From Mucilaginibacter jinjuensis (lineage in GTDB: Bacteria > Bacteroidota > Bacteroidia > Sphingobacteriales > Sphingobacteriaceae), in assembly GCF_028596025.1 (NCBI RefSeq), contig NZ_CP117167.1, positions 3,658,001-3,722,000 of the forward strand: a stretch of 64,000 nt of DNA, written 5' to 3'. Position 1 is the first letter of the stretch. Each line of letters begins with the position of its first letter. The position numbers and the translations under genes are program-made. Positions 1 through 8,813 of the stretch are shown one piece after another. The notes beneath the pieces were generated by a model, which was not told the DNA's origin, made no database searches, and saw nothing but the letters and a program-made list of their open reading frames with translations.

Positions 1-108
1 AGGCACCGCACCAAACAACACCAGGAATATAAATATAAACATACCTGCATGGGCCCGATAAAAGCCGTGTGCAAAAACCTTATTAAGTACATTGGTTAAT
101 GCACTCAT
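1..108 (-). CDS. ABC transporter permease, N-terminal fragment (runs off left edge)
   Basis: The reverse strand opens with ATG at 108 and stays open for 36 codons to the window edge. The translation starts MSALTNVLNKVF and then becomes strongly hydrophobic (a run of Phe, Ile, Leu and Val), as expected for the first membrane helix of a permease. Its start overlaps the stop of the upstream ATP-binding gene as TGATG, which suggests translational coupling and a shared exporter. The family cannot be named from 36 residues, and the substrate is unknown. Confidence 0.6.
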   Translation of the reverse strand, partial: MSALTNVLNKVFAHGFYRAHAGMFIFIFLVLFGAVP

Positions 109-743
109 CAGGCAATATGTGTTAAGGTTTGATTGTCGATCAACAATTCACCGGCACTTGGTAATATATCACGATCAAGCGCCTGGTGCGATGACAGGAT
201 AAAACCGGTGCCATCTTGCTCCTGTCGCTCGTTGATCCATTTGTATAGTATAAGCAGAGATGCTGTATCTATGGTAATTAAAGGCTCATCCAACAATATC
301 AGTTTAGGCCTGCCTAAAAATGCCAGTAATAAGGATAGCTTTTTGTTCATCCCGCTGGAGTATGAGCCAATTGGCCTATCAACATAGCTTTGCATTTGCA
401 TGCTTTCTATGTATTGTTCCTCCTGTCCTGTTGCTGCGCCGCGTGCTTTGGCAAACAGGTTGATCATCTCCCGTCCCGTTAAAAATTCGGGAAACAAGGG
501 TTCAGCTTCCGCAAAGCTCACCAGACGGCGATAGTTGATTGCATCCTTTTTTACGCTGATATTTCCATCCAGTAATACATCACCATCAAATGAGAGCATC
601 CCCGCTACAGATTTCAACAGCGTGCTCTTGCCTGATCCGTTAACTCCTTTTAACCAGTATAGGCCTTGCCCAATCTGCAGATCATCTACCTTTAAAGCAG
701 CAAAATTGCCGTAATTCTTTTGAAAGTTTACAAATTGGAGCAT
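108..743 (-). CDS. ABC transporter ATP-binding protein
   Basis: This is a short (about 211 residue) ABC ATPase that would power the membrane partner downstream. Walker A (GVNGSGKST), the signature motif (SYSSGMNKKL) and Walker B (LILLDEP) are all in order. I place the start at the ATG at 743 (MLQFVNFQ) because the longer frame to 770 would begin inside a palindromic repeat and adds an unconserved basic stretch. The small size and single ATPase domain resemble the gliding/heme/ABC-2 type exporters of Bacteroidota. The substrate cannot be inferred. Confidence 0.88.
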   Translation of the reverse strand: MLQFVNFQKNYGNFAALKVDDLQIGQGLYWLKGVNGSGKSTLLKSVAGMLSFDGDVLLDGNISVKKDAINYRRLVSFAEAEPLFPEFLTGREMINLFAKARGAATGQEEQYIESMQMQSYVDRPIGSYSSGMNKKLSLLLAFLGRPKLILLDEPLITIDTASLLILYKWINERQEQDGTGFILSSHQALDRDILPSAGELLIDNQTLTHIA

Positions 744-762
744 GAGACGGTGCCTTATTAAA

Positions 763-842
763 AGAGACACAAAATATTGTGTCTCTACATTGGATAATTT
801 TATTTCTTTTTAAAACGTAGAGACACAATATTTTGTGTCTCC
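763..842. repeat. Pair of inverted palindromic repeats (REP/BIME-like)
   Basis: Two 22-nt palindromes with arms GAGACACAA and TTGTGTCTC lie at 764-785 and 820-841. The second is the exact reverse complement of the first, and the flanking GTCTCTAC/GTAGAGAC bases extend the symmetry, so the whole 80 bp can fold on itself. It sits between the ATG of the ABC gene and the stop of ddl. The arrangement resembles a bacterial interspersed mosaic element and could also act as a transcript end for ddl. Confidence 0.75.
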
Positions 843-852
843 TCTAAGATGT

Positions 853-1845
853 TTATGCGCTCGTTGCAGCGCCATTAATAATATCGCTATAAAACTGTTT
901 AATATCCATACCTGCAGCTTTAACCTGTTGTGGTATCAAACTACTGGCAGACTGACCCGGTGTGGTATTAACCTCAATAAAATAAAAATCATTGGTTTGC
1001 TCCTGCAAAATAAAGTCTACACGCACCATACCTTTACAGTTAAAACGCAGGTAAACCTCGGTTACAATTTCGGCGATCATTTCGTTCTGTTCCGGCGTTA
1101 AATCGGCAGGTGTAATTTCTTCAGATACTCCGGGCGTATATTTAGCCTCGTAATCAAAAAACTCTTTCGAGCTAATGATCTCCGTAGCGGGTAACACCTT
1201 TAAATGATGGTTTAAACGTACAATGCCGATGCTAAACTCACGGCCTTTGATAAACTCTTCAACCAAAACCTGGCTGTCTTCTTTAAATGCTTTCTCTAAA
1301 GCATGCGGCAACTCGGCTGCTTTATTTACCTTACTCATGCCCACACTACTACCGCCATTGTTCGGCTTAATAAACAGCGGGAATTTCAGGGACGCGCTTA
1401 TAGTACCTATATCATGCAGATCCGATTTAAACAAACGCATAGATTTTGCAGCGTTTAAATTTTTAATGCCATGCACAATGGTTTTAGTATAAGCCTTATT
1501 CATGGTAATGGCCGATGTTGCAGCATCACAAGTATTATAAGGGAGGCCCAGCATATCAAAGTAGCCTTGCAGCTTACCATCTTCGCCCGGTGTGCCGTGT
1601 ATAGTTATAAATGCAGCATCAAACGTGATCTTCTCGCCATCAACCGTAATGCTGAAATCGTTTTTATCAACATTAACCTTACCGCTTACTGCTTCATGAA
1701 ACCAGCTATCGCGGTTAAGCAAAATGGTGTAAACGTTAAACTGATCGGCAGGTAAATTAGCTGCTATATTTTTGGCGCTATTGATAGATACCTCATATTC
1801 ACCGGTATATCCACCGGCTACCAGGGCGATGTTTTTCTTCGACAT
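853..1845 (-). CDS. ddl: D-alanine--D-alanine ligase
   Basis: The enzyme joins two D-alanines using ATP to make the peptidoglycan precursor dipeptide in the cytosol. The sequence opens with KKNIALVAGGYTGEYEVS, the Ddl N-terminal fold. It continues with the ATP-grasp elements FIKPNNGGSSVGMSKV, EEFIKGREFSIGI and the metal-binding FIEVNTTPGQSASSLIPQQ near the C-terminus. About 330 residues is normal for the family. I chose the ATG at 1845 over the upstream frame start at 1872 because family members begin right before the K-rich first strand. It is divergent from a PASTA-domain gene, also a cell-wall type protein. Confidence 0.95.
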   Translation of the reverse strand: MSKKNIALVAGGYTGEYEVSINSAKNIAANLPADQFNVYTILLNRDSWFHEAVSGKVNVDKNDFSITVDGEKITFDAAFITIHGTPGEDGKLQGYFDMLGLPYNTCDAATSAITMNKAYTKTIVHGIKNLNAAKSMRLFKSDLHDIGTISASLKFPLFIKPNNGGSSVGMSKVNKAAELPHALEKAFKEDSQVLVEEFIKGREFSIGIVRLNHHLKVLPATEIISSKEFFDYEAKYTPGVSEEITPADLTPEQNEMIAEIVTEVYLRFNCKGMVRVDFILQEQTNDFYFIEVNTTPGQSASSLIPQQVKAAGMDIKQFYSDIINGAATSA

Positions 1846-1921
1846 AATGGTCAAATATAATATATCCAACAATAACCTGTTATTGTAATTATCGTATAAT
1901 CAGCGCAACATGGTTGTGCTG

Positions 1922-1929
1922 TAAATTTG
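1922..1929 (+). promoter_or_regulatory. Candidate Bacteroidota -7 element for the PASTA gene cluster
   Basis: TAAATTTG fits the TAnnTTTG -7 consensus and lies about 75 bp upstream of the PASTA gene start. A good -33 TTTG at 19-21 bp spacing is not visible, so this is a weak call. Confidence 0.35.
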
Positions 1930-2002
1930 AGATTCTGAATTAGAAAATTATGGTTATGTTTGATTGCTTAATTCAGGACGTAAATTCTGACTAATATTAC
2001 AA

Positions 2003-2791
2003 ATGAGTAAATTCTGGAATTACTTAAAAACCAAAAGCTTTCGTAATAATTTCCTTGCTGCTATAGGCACTGTTGTGTTTGTATTGTTGGTAGCATATCT
2101 TTCATTGGGCTACTATACCCGCCACGGCGAAGGTGTACCTGTACCTCAATTAAAAGGTTTAAGTATAGAACGGGCCACCGCTTTGTTAGATCAGCAAGGT
2201 TTTAGATACCAGGTTGATTCTGTTTACGTGCTCGACCATAATCCAGGTACTGTAATTGAGCAGGATCCTGATGCTGGTGTAAACGTTAAAGAGAACCGTA
2301 CCATATATTTAACCGTGGTTACCAGGTTAGCCCCTAACGTTACTTTGCCCGATTTAAGCCAGAGTACCTACCGTGAGGCCCAGGCTACGCTTTCAAACTT
2401 TGGTTTGAAGATTGGCGATACTACTTATAAGGCAGATATTGCCCGCGACCGCATCCTTGAGGTACATTTTGGCGGTAATGTAATTGCTGCAGGAACTAAA
2501 TTACCAAAAGGCTCGAAGGTTGATTTGGTGTTGGGCGATGGCGGCGGTGCCAGCGAAGTTGATATCCCGGACTTGGTGCACCTTGACCTGGACGCTGCTA
2601 AATTTGCCATAAGCGGGGCTAAACTAACACTTGGCACCGTTATGTACCAGGGAACCATAACCGATTCGGCCAATGTGGTAGTAACGGCACAGTTCCCGGT
2701 TAAAACAGATTCATTGAGCAAAACACCGATAGGCACACGTATTAATCTTACTGTTTCACAGGGCAAAAAAACCGATGAGCCACAGCAATGA
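2003..2791 (+). CDS. PASTA domain-containing membrane protein
   Basis: A 262-residue protein with a short cytoplasmic N-terminus, one membrane helix at about residues 17-37, then three consecutive PASTA repeats outside (about 43-108, 112-180, 185-257). Each repeat starts with the typical VPxLxGLSxxxAxxLL pattern. PASTA domains bind peptidoglycan fragments, but here there is no Ser/Thr kinase or penicillin-binding domain, so this is a stand-alone PASTA protein. Placement next to ddl and upstream of mltG supports a cell-wall role. Its last codons overlap the rhodanese gene by 17 bp, so the two are co-transcribed. Confidence 0.88.
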   Translation: MSKFWNYLKTKSFRNNFLAAIGTVVFVLLVAYLSLGYYTRHGEGVPVPQLKGLSIERATALLDQQGFRYQVDSVYVLDHNPGTVIEQDPDAGVNVKENRTIYLTVVTRLAPNVTLPDLSQSTYREAQATLSNFGLKIGDTTYKADIARDRILEVHFGGNVIAAGTKLPKGSKVDLVLGDGGGASEVDIPDLVHLDLDAAKFAISGAKLTLGTVMYQGTITDSANVVVTAQFPVKTDSLSKTPIGTRINLTVSQGKKTDEPQQ

Positions 2792-3089
2792 TATTAGAGC
2801 GGGCGAAATAAAGGAGCGTTTAAATAATAATGAGCCCCTTAATTTGCTTGATGTGCGCGAACCTATTGAATACCATACCCATAACATTGGCGGGCTCAAT
2901 ATCCCGGTAGGTAAATTAGCTGAGCACATTGCCCAACTCCCGTGGCAATATAATGATGAAATAATTGTTATATGCAAAGTTGGTCTGCGTAGCGAAACAG
3001 CTAAATCAATTCTCGAACAAAATGGTTATCAAAATGTCAGGAACCTTATTGGTGGCATACTGGCAATAGAAAAGCTTCAATCTATTTAA
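2775..3089 (+). CDS. Rhodanese-like domain protein
   Basis: A single-domain 104-residue rhodanese. The active-site loop is VICKVGLRS with Cys67 as the persulfide-carrying residue, preceded by the family motif LLDVREPIEY at about residues 24-33. There is no signal peptide, so it acts in the cytoplasm, transferring sulfur to an unknown acceptor. It overlaps the PASTA gene by 17 bp and is followed 6 bp later by mltG. Single-domain rhodaneses like this are common in Bacteroidota and their acceptors are usually unknown. Confidence 0.9.
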   Translation: MSHSNDIRAGEIKERLNNNEPLNLLDVREPIEYHTHNIGGLNIPVGKLAEHIAQLPWQYNDEIIVICKVGLRSETAKSILEQNGYQNVRNLIGGILAIEKLQSI

Positions 3090-3095
3090 AATATT

Positions 3096-4148
3096 ATGTC
3101 TGAAAAACCTTCAAACGGCGGAACATTCAAAAAATTCATCATTGCACTGGTTATCATTATTGTAATAGCCCTTGCAGGCACAGGTATATTTTACTACCTG
3201 CGCTTCTTTGGCCCTAACGTAAGCGATAAGCAGGAGTATTTATATATCCACACCGGCGCAACTTATGAGCAGGTATATGATAGCATCCGTACCAAACAAA
3301 TAGTTAACGATACCACCAGTTTCGATTGGGCTGCCCACAACATGAACTACACTACTCGCGTTAAACCGGGCCGCTACCGTTTACATAGTGGCATGAGTAA
3401 CCGTAAGTTTATCAATATGCTGGCATCGGGCAACCAGGAACCGGTTACTGTAGCATTCCATAACCTGCGTTTAAAAACACAGTTTGCAGGCTTTATATCT
3501 AAAAAGATTGAGCCCGATTCACTATCGATTATCAGCTTATTAGACTCAGCTTCTTATGTACAAAAATTTGGTTTTACTACTGATGATGTGTACACCATGT
3601 TTTTACCGAACAGTTACCAGATGTATTGGAACACCTCGCCCGAGAAGTTTTTCAACCGCATGTATGCTAACTACCAAAAATTCTGGACACCAGAGCGTAA
3701 GCAGCAGGCAGCGGCCATTAACCTCTCCCCTATTCAGGTTTCAATTTTAGCCTCTATAGTTGATGCAGAAGCGTTGCACGATGAAGAAATGCCACGTATT
3801 GCCGGATTATACTTAAACCGATTGAATAAAGGCATGAAACTACAATCGGACCCAACAGTAATATTTGCGATGAATGATTTTACGATTAAACGCGTGTTGA
3901 ATAAATACCTGGTTAATCCTTCGCCATACAACACTTATGCGCACACAGGTTTGCCTCCTGGCCCGGTAATGATGCCGTCTGTTAATGCAGTTAAAGCGGT
4001 GTTAAACCACGAGACTAATGCTTATCTGTATATGTGTGCAAAAGAAGATTTTTCGGGCTACCACAGTTTTGCCACTAACGAGGCCGATCATAAAATTAAC
4101 GCACGCCGTTTTCAGCAAGCTTTAGACGCCAGAAATATTAAGCGCTAA
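3096..4148 (+). CDS. mltG: Endolytic peptidoglycan transglycosylase MltG
   Basis: MltG cleaves nascent glycan strands at the outer face of the inner membrane and so sets glycan length. The 350-residue protein has one N-terminal membrane helix (about residues 13-35), a LysM-like region, and the catalytic YceG domain with ASIVDAEALHDEE followed by LYLNRLNKGMKLQSDPTV. The usual IVEKE motif is here IVDAE: the first Glu is replaced by Asp and the second, Glu225, is kept. The gene lies in a cell-wall-flavoured operon and its TAA overlaps the next ATG by one base (TAATG). Confidence 0.93.
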   Translation: MSEKPSNGGTFKKFIIALVIIIVIALAGTGIFYYLRFFGPNVSDKQEYLYIHTGATYEQVYDSIRTKQIVNDTTSFDWAAHNMNYTTRVKPGRYRLHSGMSNRKFINMLASGNQEPVTVAFHNLRLKTQFAGFISKKIEPDSLSIISLLDSASYVQKFGFTTDDVYTMFLPNSYQMYWNTSPEKFFNRMYANYQKFWTPERKQQAAAINLSPIQVSILASIVDAEALHDEEMPRIAGLYLNRLNKGMKLQSDPTVIFAMNDFTIKRVLNKYLVNPSPYNTYAHTGLPPGPVMMPSVNAVKAVLNHETNAYLYMCAKEDFSGYHSFATNEADHKINARRFQQALDARNIKR

Positions 4149-4555
4149 TGTTTACTCATACTACTAAAATACGTGTCCGTTACGGCGAGACCGACCAGAT
4201 GGGTTATATGTACTACGGCAACTATGCCGAGTTTTTTGAGGTTGGCCGTGTAGAAATGCTACGCAGTTTGGGCTTAACTTATGCTTCAATGGAAGCCTCT
4301 GGTATTATGATGCCTGTATTGGAGCTGAAATGTAAATACTTAAAACCCGCACGTTACGACGAAGAAATTAGCGTAAAGGTTATAATGGCCAAGATGCCCG
4401 GTGTTAAAATTCATTTCGCCTACGAACTTTATAACGAAACCGGTGTTCTGATACATCAAGGCGAAACATTACTCGCCTTTGTAAATATGGCTACCGGGCG
4501 ACCTTGCTTACCAAATCAAGACTTTCTGGATGCTTTAAAGCCTTTTTTTGAGTAA
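4148..4555 (+). CDS. Acyl-CoA thioesterase, YbgC/FadM-type hotdog fold
   Basis: A 135-residue 4HBT hotdog protein. The N-terminus RVRYGETDQMGYMYYGNYAEFFEVGR carries the YbgC-family active-site pattern (an acidic residue in ETDxMGxxYxxNY). It hydrolyses acyl-CoA thioesters in the cytosol; which chain length cannot be told. The start codon overlaps the mltG stop by one base, so translation is probably coupled. Ten bases separate it from the next gene. Confidence 0.9.
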   Translation: MFTHTTKIRVRYGETDQMGYMYYGNYAEFFEVGRVEMLRSLGLTYASMEASGIMMPVLELKCKYLKPARYDEEISVKVIMAKMPGVKIHFAYELYNETGVLIHQGETLLAFVNMATGRPCLPNQDFLDALKPFFE

Positions 4556-4565
4556 GTTTGATTAA

Positions 4566-5552
4566 ATGAGATGGGTACACCGTTTTTTAAGCCGCTTTAA
4601 ATTTTACCAGTATTTAGTAGACTGGACTAAGGTGATATACCTGCCCGGTTTCCGCCCATTACCACTACATACCGTTGCTGTTTTCTTTTTTAAAGAAATT
4701 CAGCAGGAATCATTGGTGAATAAAGCTTCTTCGCTGGCTTATACCTTTATGCTGGCGTTCTTTCCGGCAATTATCTTCCTGTTTACCCTTATACCTTACA
4801 TCCCGGTTCCGCACTTTCAGGACACTTTATTAAGGCTTATCGAGGTGATCTTGCCTACCAATGCCTATCTGGCATTTGAATCGACGTTAAAAGACATTAT
4901 CAAAAACCAGAATGGTAAGTTATTGTCGGTAGGTTTTGTAACAGCCACTTTTTTTGCAACCAACGGGGTTTATAAGTTAATGCAAGCTTTTAACAAGTCA
5001 TCATTAATAGTAGAAACCCGTACCTGGTTACGGAAGCGTTGGGTTGCACTAATATTAACCGTGGTAATCAGTATATCTTTGTTTCTTGCCATCATTATAC
5101 TGATTGTTGGCCAGGCTATAGTTAATGCGATACAATCGAAGATAGACAGTAATGGATCATTCTGGCCTTATTTGATTTTTTTAAGTAGATGGCTTATCGT
5201 AATTGTGATCTTCTTTTTTACGGTATCTGTGCTATATCGTTACGGCCCTGCCCACAAACAAAGGCGTTGGAAATTTATTAGTCCGGGTGCCATACTGGCA
5301 ACTGGCTTAGCTGTATTTACATCATTGGGGTTTACCTATTACATCAACCATTTTTCCTCATACAACAAATTATACGGCTCGATTGGCACCCTGATTGTTA
5401 TCATGATCTGGCTGTATTTAAACTCGCTGATCATCCTGATTGGCTTCGAACTTAACGCCAGTATCGACCTTTCCAAGCGGAATATTAAGATCAGTAAGCC
5501 CCGTTTTAACACCTTCAAAAATCCGGCTAAGAAAACAAATACACATAAGTAA
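4566..5552 (+). CDS. YihY/BrkB family inner-membrane protein
   Basis: A 328-residue polytopic protein with six likely membrane helices between about residues 60 and 300. It has the family landmarks NKASSLAYTFMLAFFPAIIF near the N-terminus and YINHFSSYNKLYGSIGTLIV..WLYLNSLIILIGFELNA near the end. Old annotation of this family as ribonuclease BN is wrong; it is a membrane protein whose transport or structural role is not settled. The basic C-terminal tail is cytoplasmic. It is the last gene of the run that starts with the PASTA gene. Confidence 0.9.
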   Translation: MRWVHRFLSRFKFYQYLVDWTKVIYLPGFRPLPLHTVAVFFFKEIQQESLVNKASSLAYTFMLAFFPAIIFLFTLIPYIPVPHFQDTLLRLIEVILPTNAYLAFESTLKDIIKNQNGKLLSVGFVTATFFATNGVYKLMQAFNKSSLIVETRTWLRKRWVALILTVVISISLFLAIIILIVGQAIVNAIQSKIDSNGSFWPYLIFLSRWLIVIVIFFFTVSVLYRYGPAHKQRRWKFISPGAILATGLAVFTSLGFTYYINHFSSYNKLYGSIGTLIVIMIWLYLNSLIILIGFELNASIDLSKRNIKISKPRFNTFKNPAKKTNTHK

Positions 5553-5608
5553 TTATATTTCAATGTGTTATAATCGTTAAAAAAATATTAAAAAAAGTGT
5601 ATTTCAAA

Positions 5609-5639
5609 TTTGTCAATCCGCCCCGGATTTGTACTTTTG
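5609..5639 (+). promoter_or_regulatory. Bacteroidota-type promoter of tRNA-Ser
   Basis: TTTG at 5609-5612, then exactly 19 bp, then TACTTTTG at 5632-5639 is a full match to the -33/-7 consensus. Transcription would start about five bases later, at 5644, one base before the mature 5' end of the tRNA. Confidence 0.8.
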
Positions 5640-5644
5640 TGCCC

Positions 5645-5734
5645 GGAGAGTTGGCAGAGTGGTCGATTGCGGCAGTCTTGAAAACTGTTGAACTGTGAAA
5701 GGTTCCTGGGGTTCGAATCCCTAACTCTCCGCCA
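5645..5734 (+). tRNA. tRNA-Ser (anticodon UGA)
   Basis: The acceptor arms GGAGAGT (5645-5651) and ACTCTCC (5724-5730) pair fully. The discriminator is G5731 and the CCA end is encoded at 5732-5734. The anticodon stem is 5672-5676/5684-5688 with loop CTTGAAA and anticodon TGA at 5679-5681. A long variable arm follows, and the T-loop GTTCGAATCC is present. The 90-nt length with long variable arm is right for a class II serine tRNA reading UCA and related codons. Confidence 0.97.
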
Positions 5735-5742
5735 GTAAAATT

Positions 5743-5804
5743 AAAACCTCATAAAAGTTGATTTTCAAAATGTAAAATCAATTTTCTATGAGGTTTTTTC
5801 TTTT
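5743..5804 (+). terminator. Strong intrinsic terminator after tRNA-Ser
   Basis: A two-part hairpin: outer arms AAAACCTCATA/TATGAGGTTTT (5743-5753 and the segment ending about 5796), inner arms GTTGATTTT/AAAATCAAT, then a T-rich tail. It would end the tRNA transcript. Confidence 0.85.
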
Positions 5805-6050
5805 CAGAAGATCATAATATTCCCAGACCATCAAACACTTACTTAGTGTTTGATCTGCTCAGCTTTTAATATTATTAAATGACTAATTGATTGGTCTGAT
5901 CCTGGTTGAAACAAGCCGAAGTTTCTTTAATCAGTGCCTGAAATAAGCCTTCAACCTTAGCATGCTTCATAATCGGCGCAATTGTCAATTACTACTTGAT
6001 AGCATGGTGTTGCTTCAAACAAAATACGTATTTTTCGGTTTTAGAACCAC
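5805..6050. other. Intergenic stretch before the PAS kinase
   Basis: Together with the tRNA terminator this makes a gene-free stretch of about 315 bp. It contains a clean hairpin at 5830-5854 (arms ATCAAACACT/AGTGTTTGAT, loop TACTT) without a T tail. I see no open frame or convincing promoter. Confidence 0.5.
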
Positions 6051-8771
6051 ATGAAATTTCAGGATAACGAGCAATTAAACACTCTTGTACAAAATGCGCC
6101 CATCGGTATTTGTATTCTGGACGCAACCACCTTTAAAACGGAATTGCTTAATGACAAGTTTATAGAAATTGCCGGTAAATCCAGGGAGGAAATCGTGGAT
6201 AGGTGGTATTGGGAACCTTTCGCAGAGGCCCGGTCCTATTTTGAGGCGGACATGAGCAACGTTGTGAAAACCGGCCAGGCTTATTTTGCCAATGAAGTAG
6301 ATCTGATGCTGATCCGCCACGGGCGTGAAGAAAAAATATTCGTCACTTTTGTTTATGCACCGATCATTGATGAGTTAGGTAAGGTGACCAAACTGGCCGT
6401 TTGGGTAATGGAAAACACCAAACAGGTAAATGAACGCCGGGCAGTTGCAGCTGATGAACAACGGTTACGAGCTTTGGTGACCGCGACTTCGGACGTGATC
6501 TATAGCCTGAGCGCGGACTGGGAAGTTATGCGGGAACTTGATGGGAGGGGTTTTTTAAAGAACACACACGAGCCGATCACCGGGTGGCGGGAGCGGAATG
6601 TCCACCCGGATGATATAGAGAGGGTCAATGCAGCAATCCTGGAGGCTATCCAAGGAAAAAAGATATTTCAGTTAGAACACCAGGTCATCCGTGCAGACGG
6701 GTCTCCGGGATGGACATTTTCGAGAGCTGTGCCCATTCTCAACGAACAGGGCGAGATCATGGAATGGTTTGGCACAGCCAGCGACATTACTATACGTAAG
6801 GAAATTGAAAATGCGTTACGTGTAACCCGTGAGCAGGCCGAACAGCAAAGAAGAATTTATGAAGCCATCACTTCCGGCACTCCCGACCTGATGTATGTAT
6901 GGGACCTGGATTACCGCTTTACTTATGTAAACAGCGCGTTGCTGGCCATGTGGGGAAAAACATGGGACACAGCCATTGGTAAGGGCCTTCGCGAAAACGG
7001 TTATGAAGAATGGCATGCCCAAATGCATGAGCGGGAGATTGATCAGGTAAGGGCAACCAAAAAGCCAGTACGTGGTGAAGTCGCTTTCCCGCATGCCACC
7101 CTGGGCAGGCGGATCTATGATTATATATTAATACCGGTACTAAATGAAGAAGGTGAAGTAGAAGCCGTTGCCGGTACCACCCGTGATGTTACCGAGCGTA
7201 AACAATGGGAAGAGCGGCAGGCTGCTTATGCTGATGAGCTCCAATCAATCAACGAGGAGATTGCTGCCTCCAACGAGGAATTGGCTACCACCAACGACGA
7301 GCTCATAGAACTGCAGCGCCGGAACGAAGCCATTAACCAGGAACTGGAAAATAGCGCTTCGCGGCTCCGCATGGCTATCACATCCACGCACCTGGGTACC
7401 TGGGAATATAACCCTCAAAGCGGCGAACTTTACTGGTCAAAAGAATGCCGGGAGGTTTACGGCCTTGCAAAAGACGAATATCCAACCTATGATACCTTTT
7501 CTGAACACATTTATCCGGATGATCGCACGCGGGTGAACGAAGCTATCGCACGGGCCCTTGATCCGGCCGGAGATGGCGAATACAATTTGAGCTACCGTAT
7601 TATCCGGTTCGATAATGCTGAAGTACGTTGGATCAAAGCCCATGGAAACGTATTTTTTGATAACGGCCAGGCAATTCGTTTTATCGGTACAGTATTAGAT
7701 ATTCACGAGTTGAAGGCTGCGGAAGAACGGACTGCAAAGCTAGCAGCCATCGTTGCATCTACGGATGATGCCATCATCAGCAAAACGCTGGAAAGCGTAA
7801 TTACCAGCTGGAATGCGGCGGCCGAGCGGATCTTCGGTTACAGAGAGGAAGAAATGATCGGCGAGAGCATTTACAAACTGATCCCTGAAGAGCACCACCA
7901 CGAAGAACCATGGATATTGCAACAGTTAACGTCCGGACAACGGATACAGCATTTTGAAACCAAAAGGCGGACAAAAGATGGCCGTTTGATCGATGTGTCG
8001 CTAACTATTTCTCCAGTCCGTGATCCACAGGGGAATATTATCGGCCTCTCCAAAATCGCCCGTGATATCACCGAAAAGAAATTGGATGAAACCCGTAAAA
8101 ATGATTTTATCGGTATGGTGAGCCATGAGTTAAAAACTCCGCTAACCTCGCTTGGCGCGATCATCCAGGCAGCCAATACGAAACTGAAAAACAGTGAGGA
8201 TAACTTTTTGGCCAGTGCTATGAATAAGGCCAATCAGCAGGTTAAACGAATGACTACGATGATCAATGGCTTCCTTAATATCTCGCGACTGGAATCGGGT
8301 AAAATCCATATTGATAAACAGGTATTTGATATAGAAACCCTGATTGCAGAGGTTATCGATGAAGCCAGCCTGACTGCAACTACCCAACAAATCCGGTTCG
8401 AAAAACGTGGAGGTACTGAGGTAAAAGCTGACCGGGATAAAATCGGTTCAGTGATCTCAAACCTGATCAGCAATGCCCAGAAATATTCTTTTAAAGGCAC
8501 CATAGTGGAAGTTGCCTGTACAGCCAGTAATAAACAAGTCATTATCAGCGTAAAGGATTCTGGTATGGGTATTAAACAAGAAGACCTTTCTAAAATATTT
8601 GACCGCTATTATCGGGTAGAGGCCGATCAAACGCGGCACATTGCCGGTTTCGGAATCGGGCTTTACCTCAGTTCAGAAATCATAAGCCGGCATAACGGAA
8701 AAGTCTGGGCCGAAAGCGAACCGGGCAAAGGTTCTATTTTTTACTTTAGCTTACCCCTGGAAACCAAATAA
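6051..8771 (+). CDS. Multi-PAS sensor histidine kinase (soluble)
   Basis: A 906-residue kinase with no membrane segment, so it senses a cytoplasmic or diffusible cue. By pattern there are five PAS domains (roughly residues 10-130, 140-255, 270-385, 440-560, 565-680), a Glu/Asn-rich coiled coil at about 395-435 between the third and fourth, then HisKA and HATPase_c domains. The phospho-acceptor is His692 in MVSHELKTPL. The N box (NLISNAQKYS), G1 box (DSGMGI) and G2 box (GFGIGLYLS) are all intact. No response regulator gene adjoins it, so it is an orphan kinase. It looks somewhat richer in C and G at third codon positions than the genes before it, possibly because it arrived separately next to the tRNA. 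Confidence 0.92.
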   Translation: MKFQDNEQLNTLVQNAPIGICILDATTFKTELLNDKFIEIAGKSREEIVDRWYWEPFAEARSYFEADMSNVVKTGQAYFANEVDLMLIRHGREEKIFVTFVYAPIIDELGKVTKLAVWVMENTKQVNERRAVAADEQRLRALVTATSDVIYSLSADWEVMRELDGRGFLKNTHEPITGWRERNVHPDDIERVNAAILEAIQGKKIFQLEHQVIRADGSPGWTFSRAVPILNEQGEIMEWFGTASDITIRKEIENALRVTREQAEQQRRIYEAITSGTPDLMYVWDLDYRFTYVNSALLAMWGKTWDTAIGKGLRENGYEEWHAQMHEREIDQVRATKKPVRGEVAFPHATLGRRIYDYILIPVLNEEGEVEAVAGTTRDVTERKQWEERQAAYADELQSINEEIAASNEELATTNDELIELQRRNEAINQELENSASRLRMAITSTHLGTWEYNPQSGELYWSKECREVYGLAKDEYPTYDTFSEHIYPDDRTRVNEAIARALDPAGDGEYNLSYRIIRFDNAEVRWIKAHGNVFFDNGQAIRFIGTVLDIHELKAAEERTAKLAAIVASTDDAIISKTLESVITSWNAAAERIFGYREEEMIGESIYKLIPEEHHHEEPWILQQLTSGQRIQHFETKRRTKDGRLIDVSLTISPVRDPQGNIIGLSKIARDITEKKLDETRKNDFIGMVSHELKTPLTSLGAIIQAANTKLKNSEDNFLASAMNKANQQVKRMTTMINGFLNISRLESGKIHIDKQVFDIETLIAEVIDEASLTATTQQIRFEKRGGTEVKADRDKIGSVISNLISNAQKYSFKGTIVEVACTASNKQVIISVKDSGMGIKQEDLSKIFDRYYRVEADQTRHIAGFGIGLYLSSEIISRHNGKVWAESEPGKGSIFYFSLPLETK

Positions 8772-8813
8772 TACTTTATTACTGCGGATTATTATGAACC
8801 TGATGCAGGCGGG

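Noticed and set aside
5553..5804. tRNA-associated integrative element attachment site
   Set aside because: No repeat of the tRNA 3' end and no integrase gene were found in the window.
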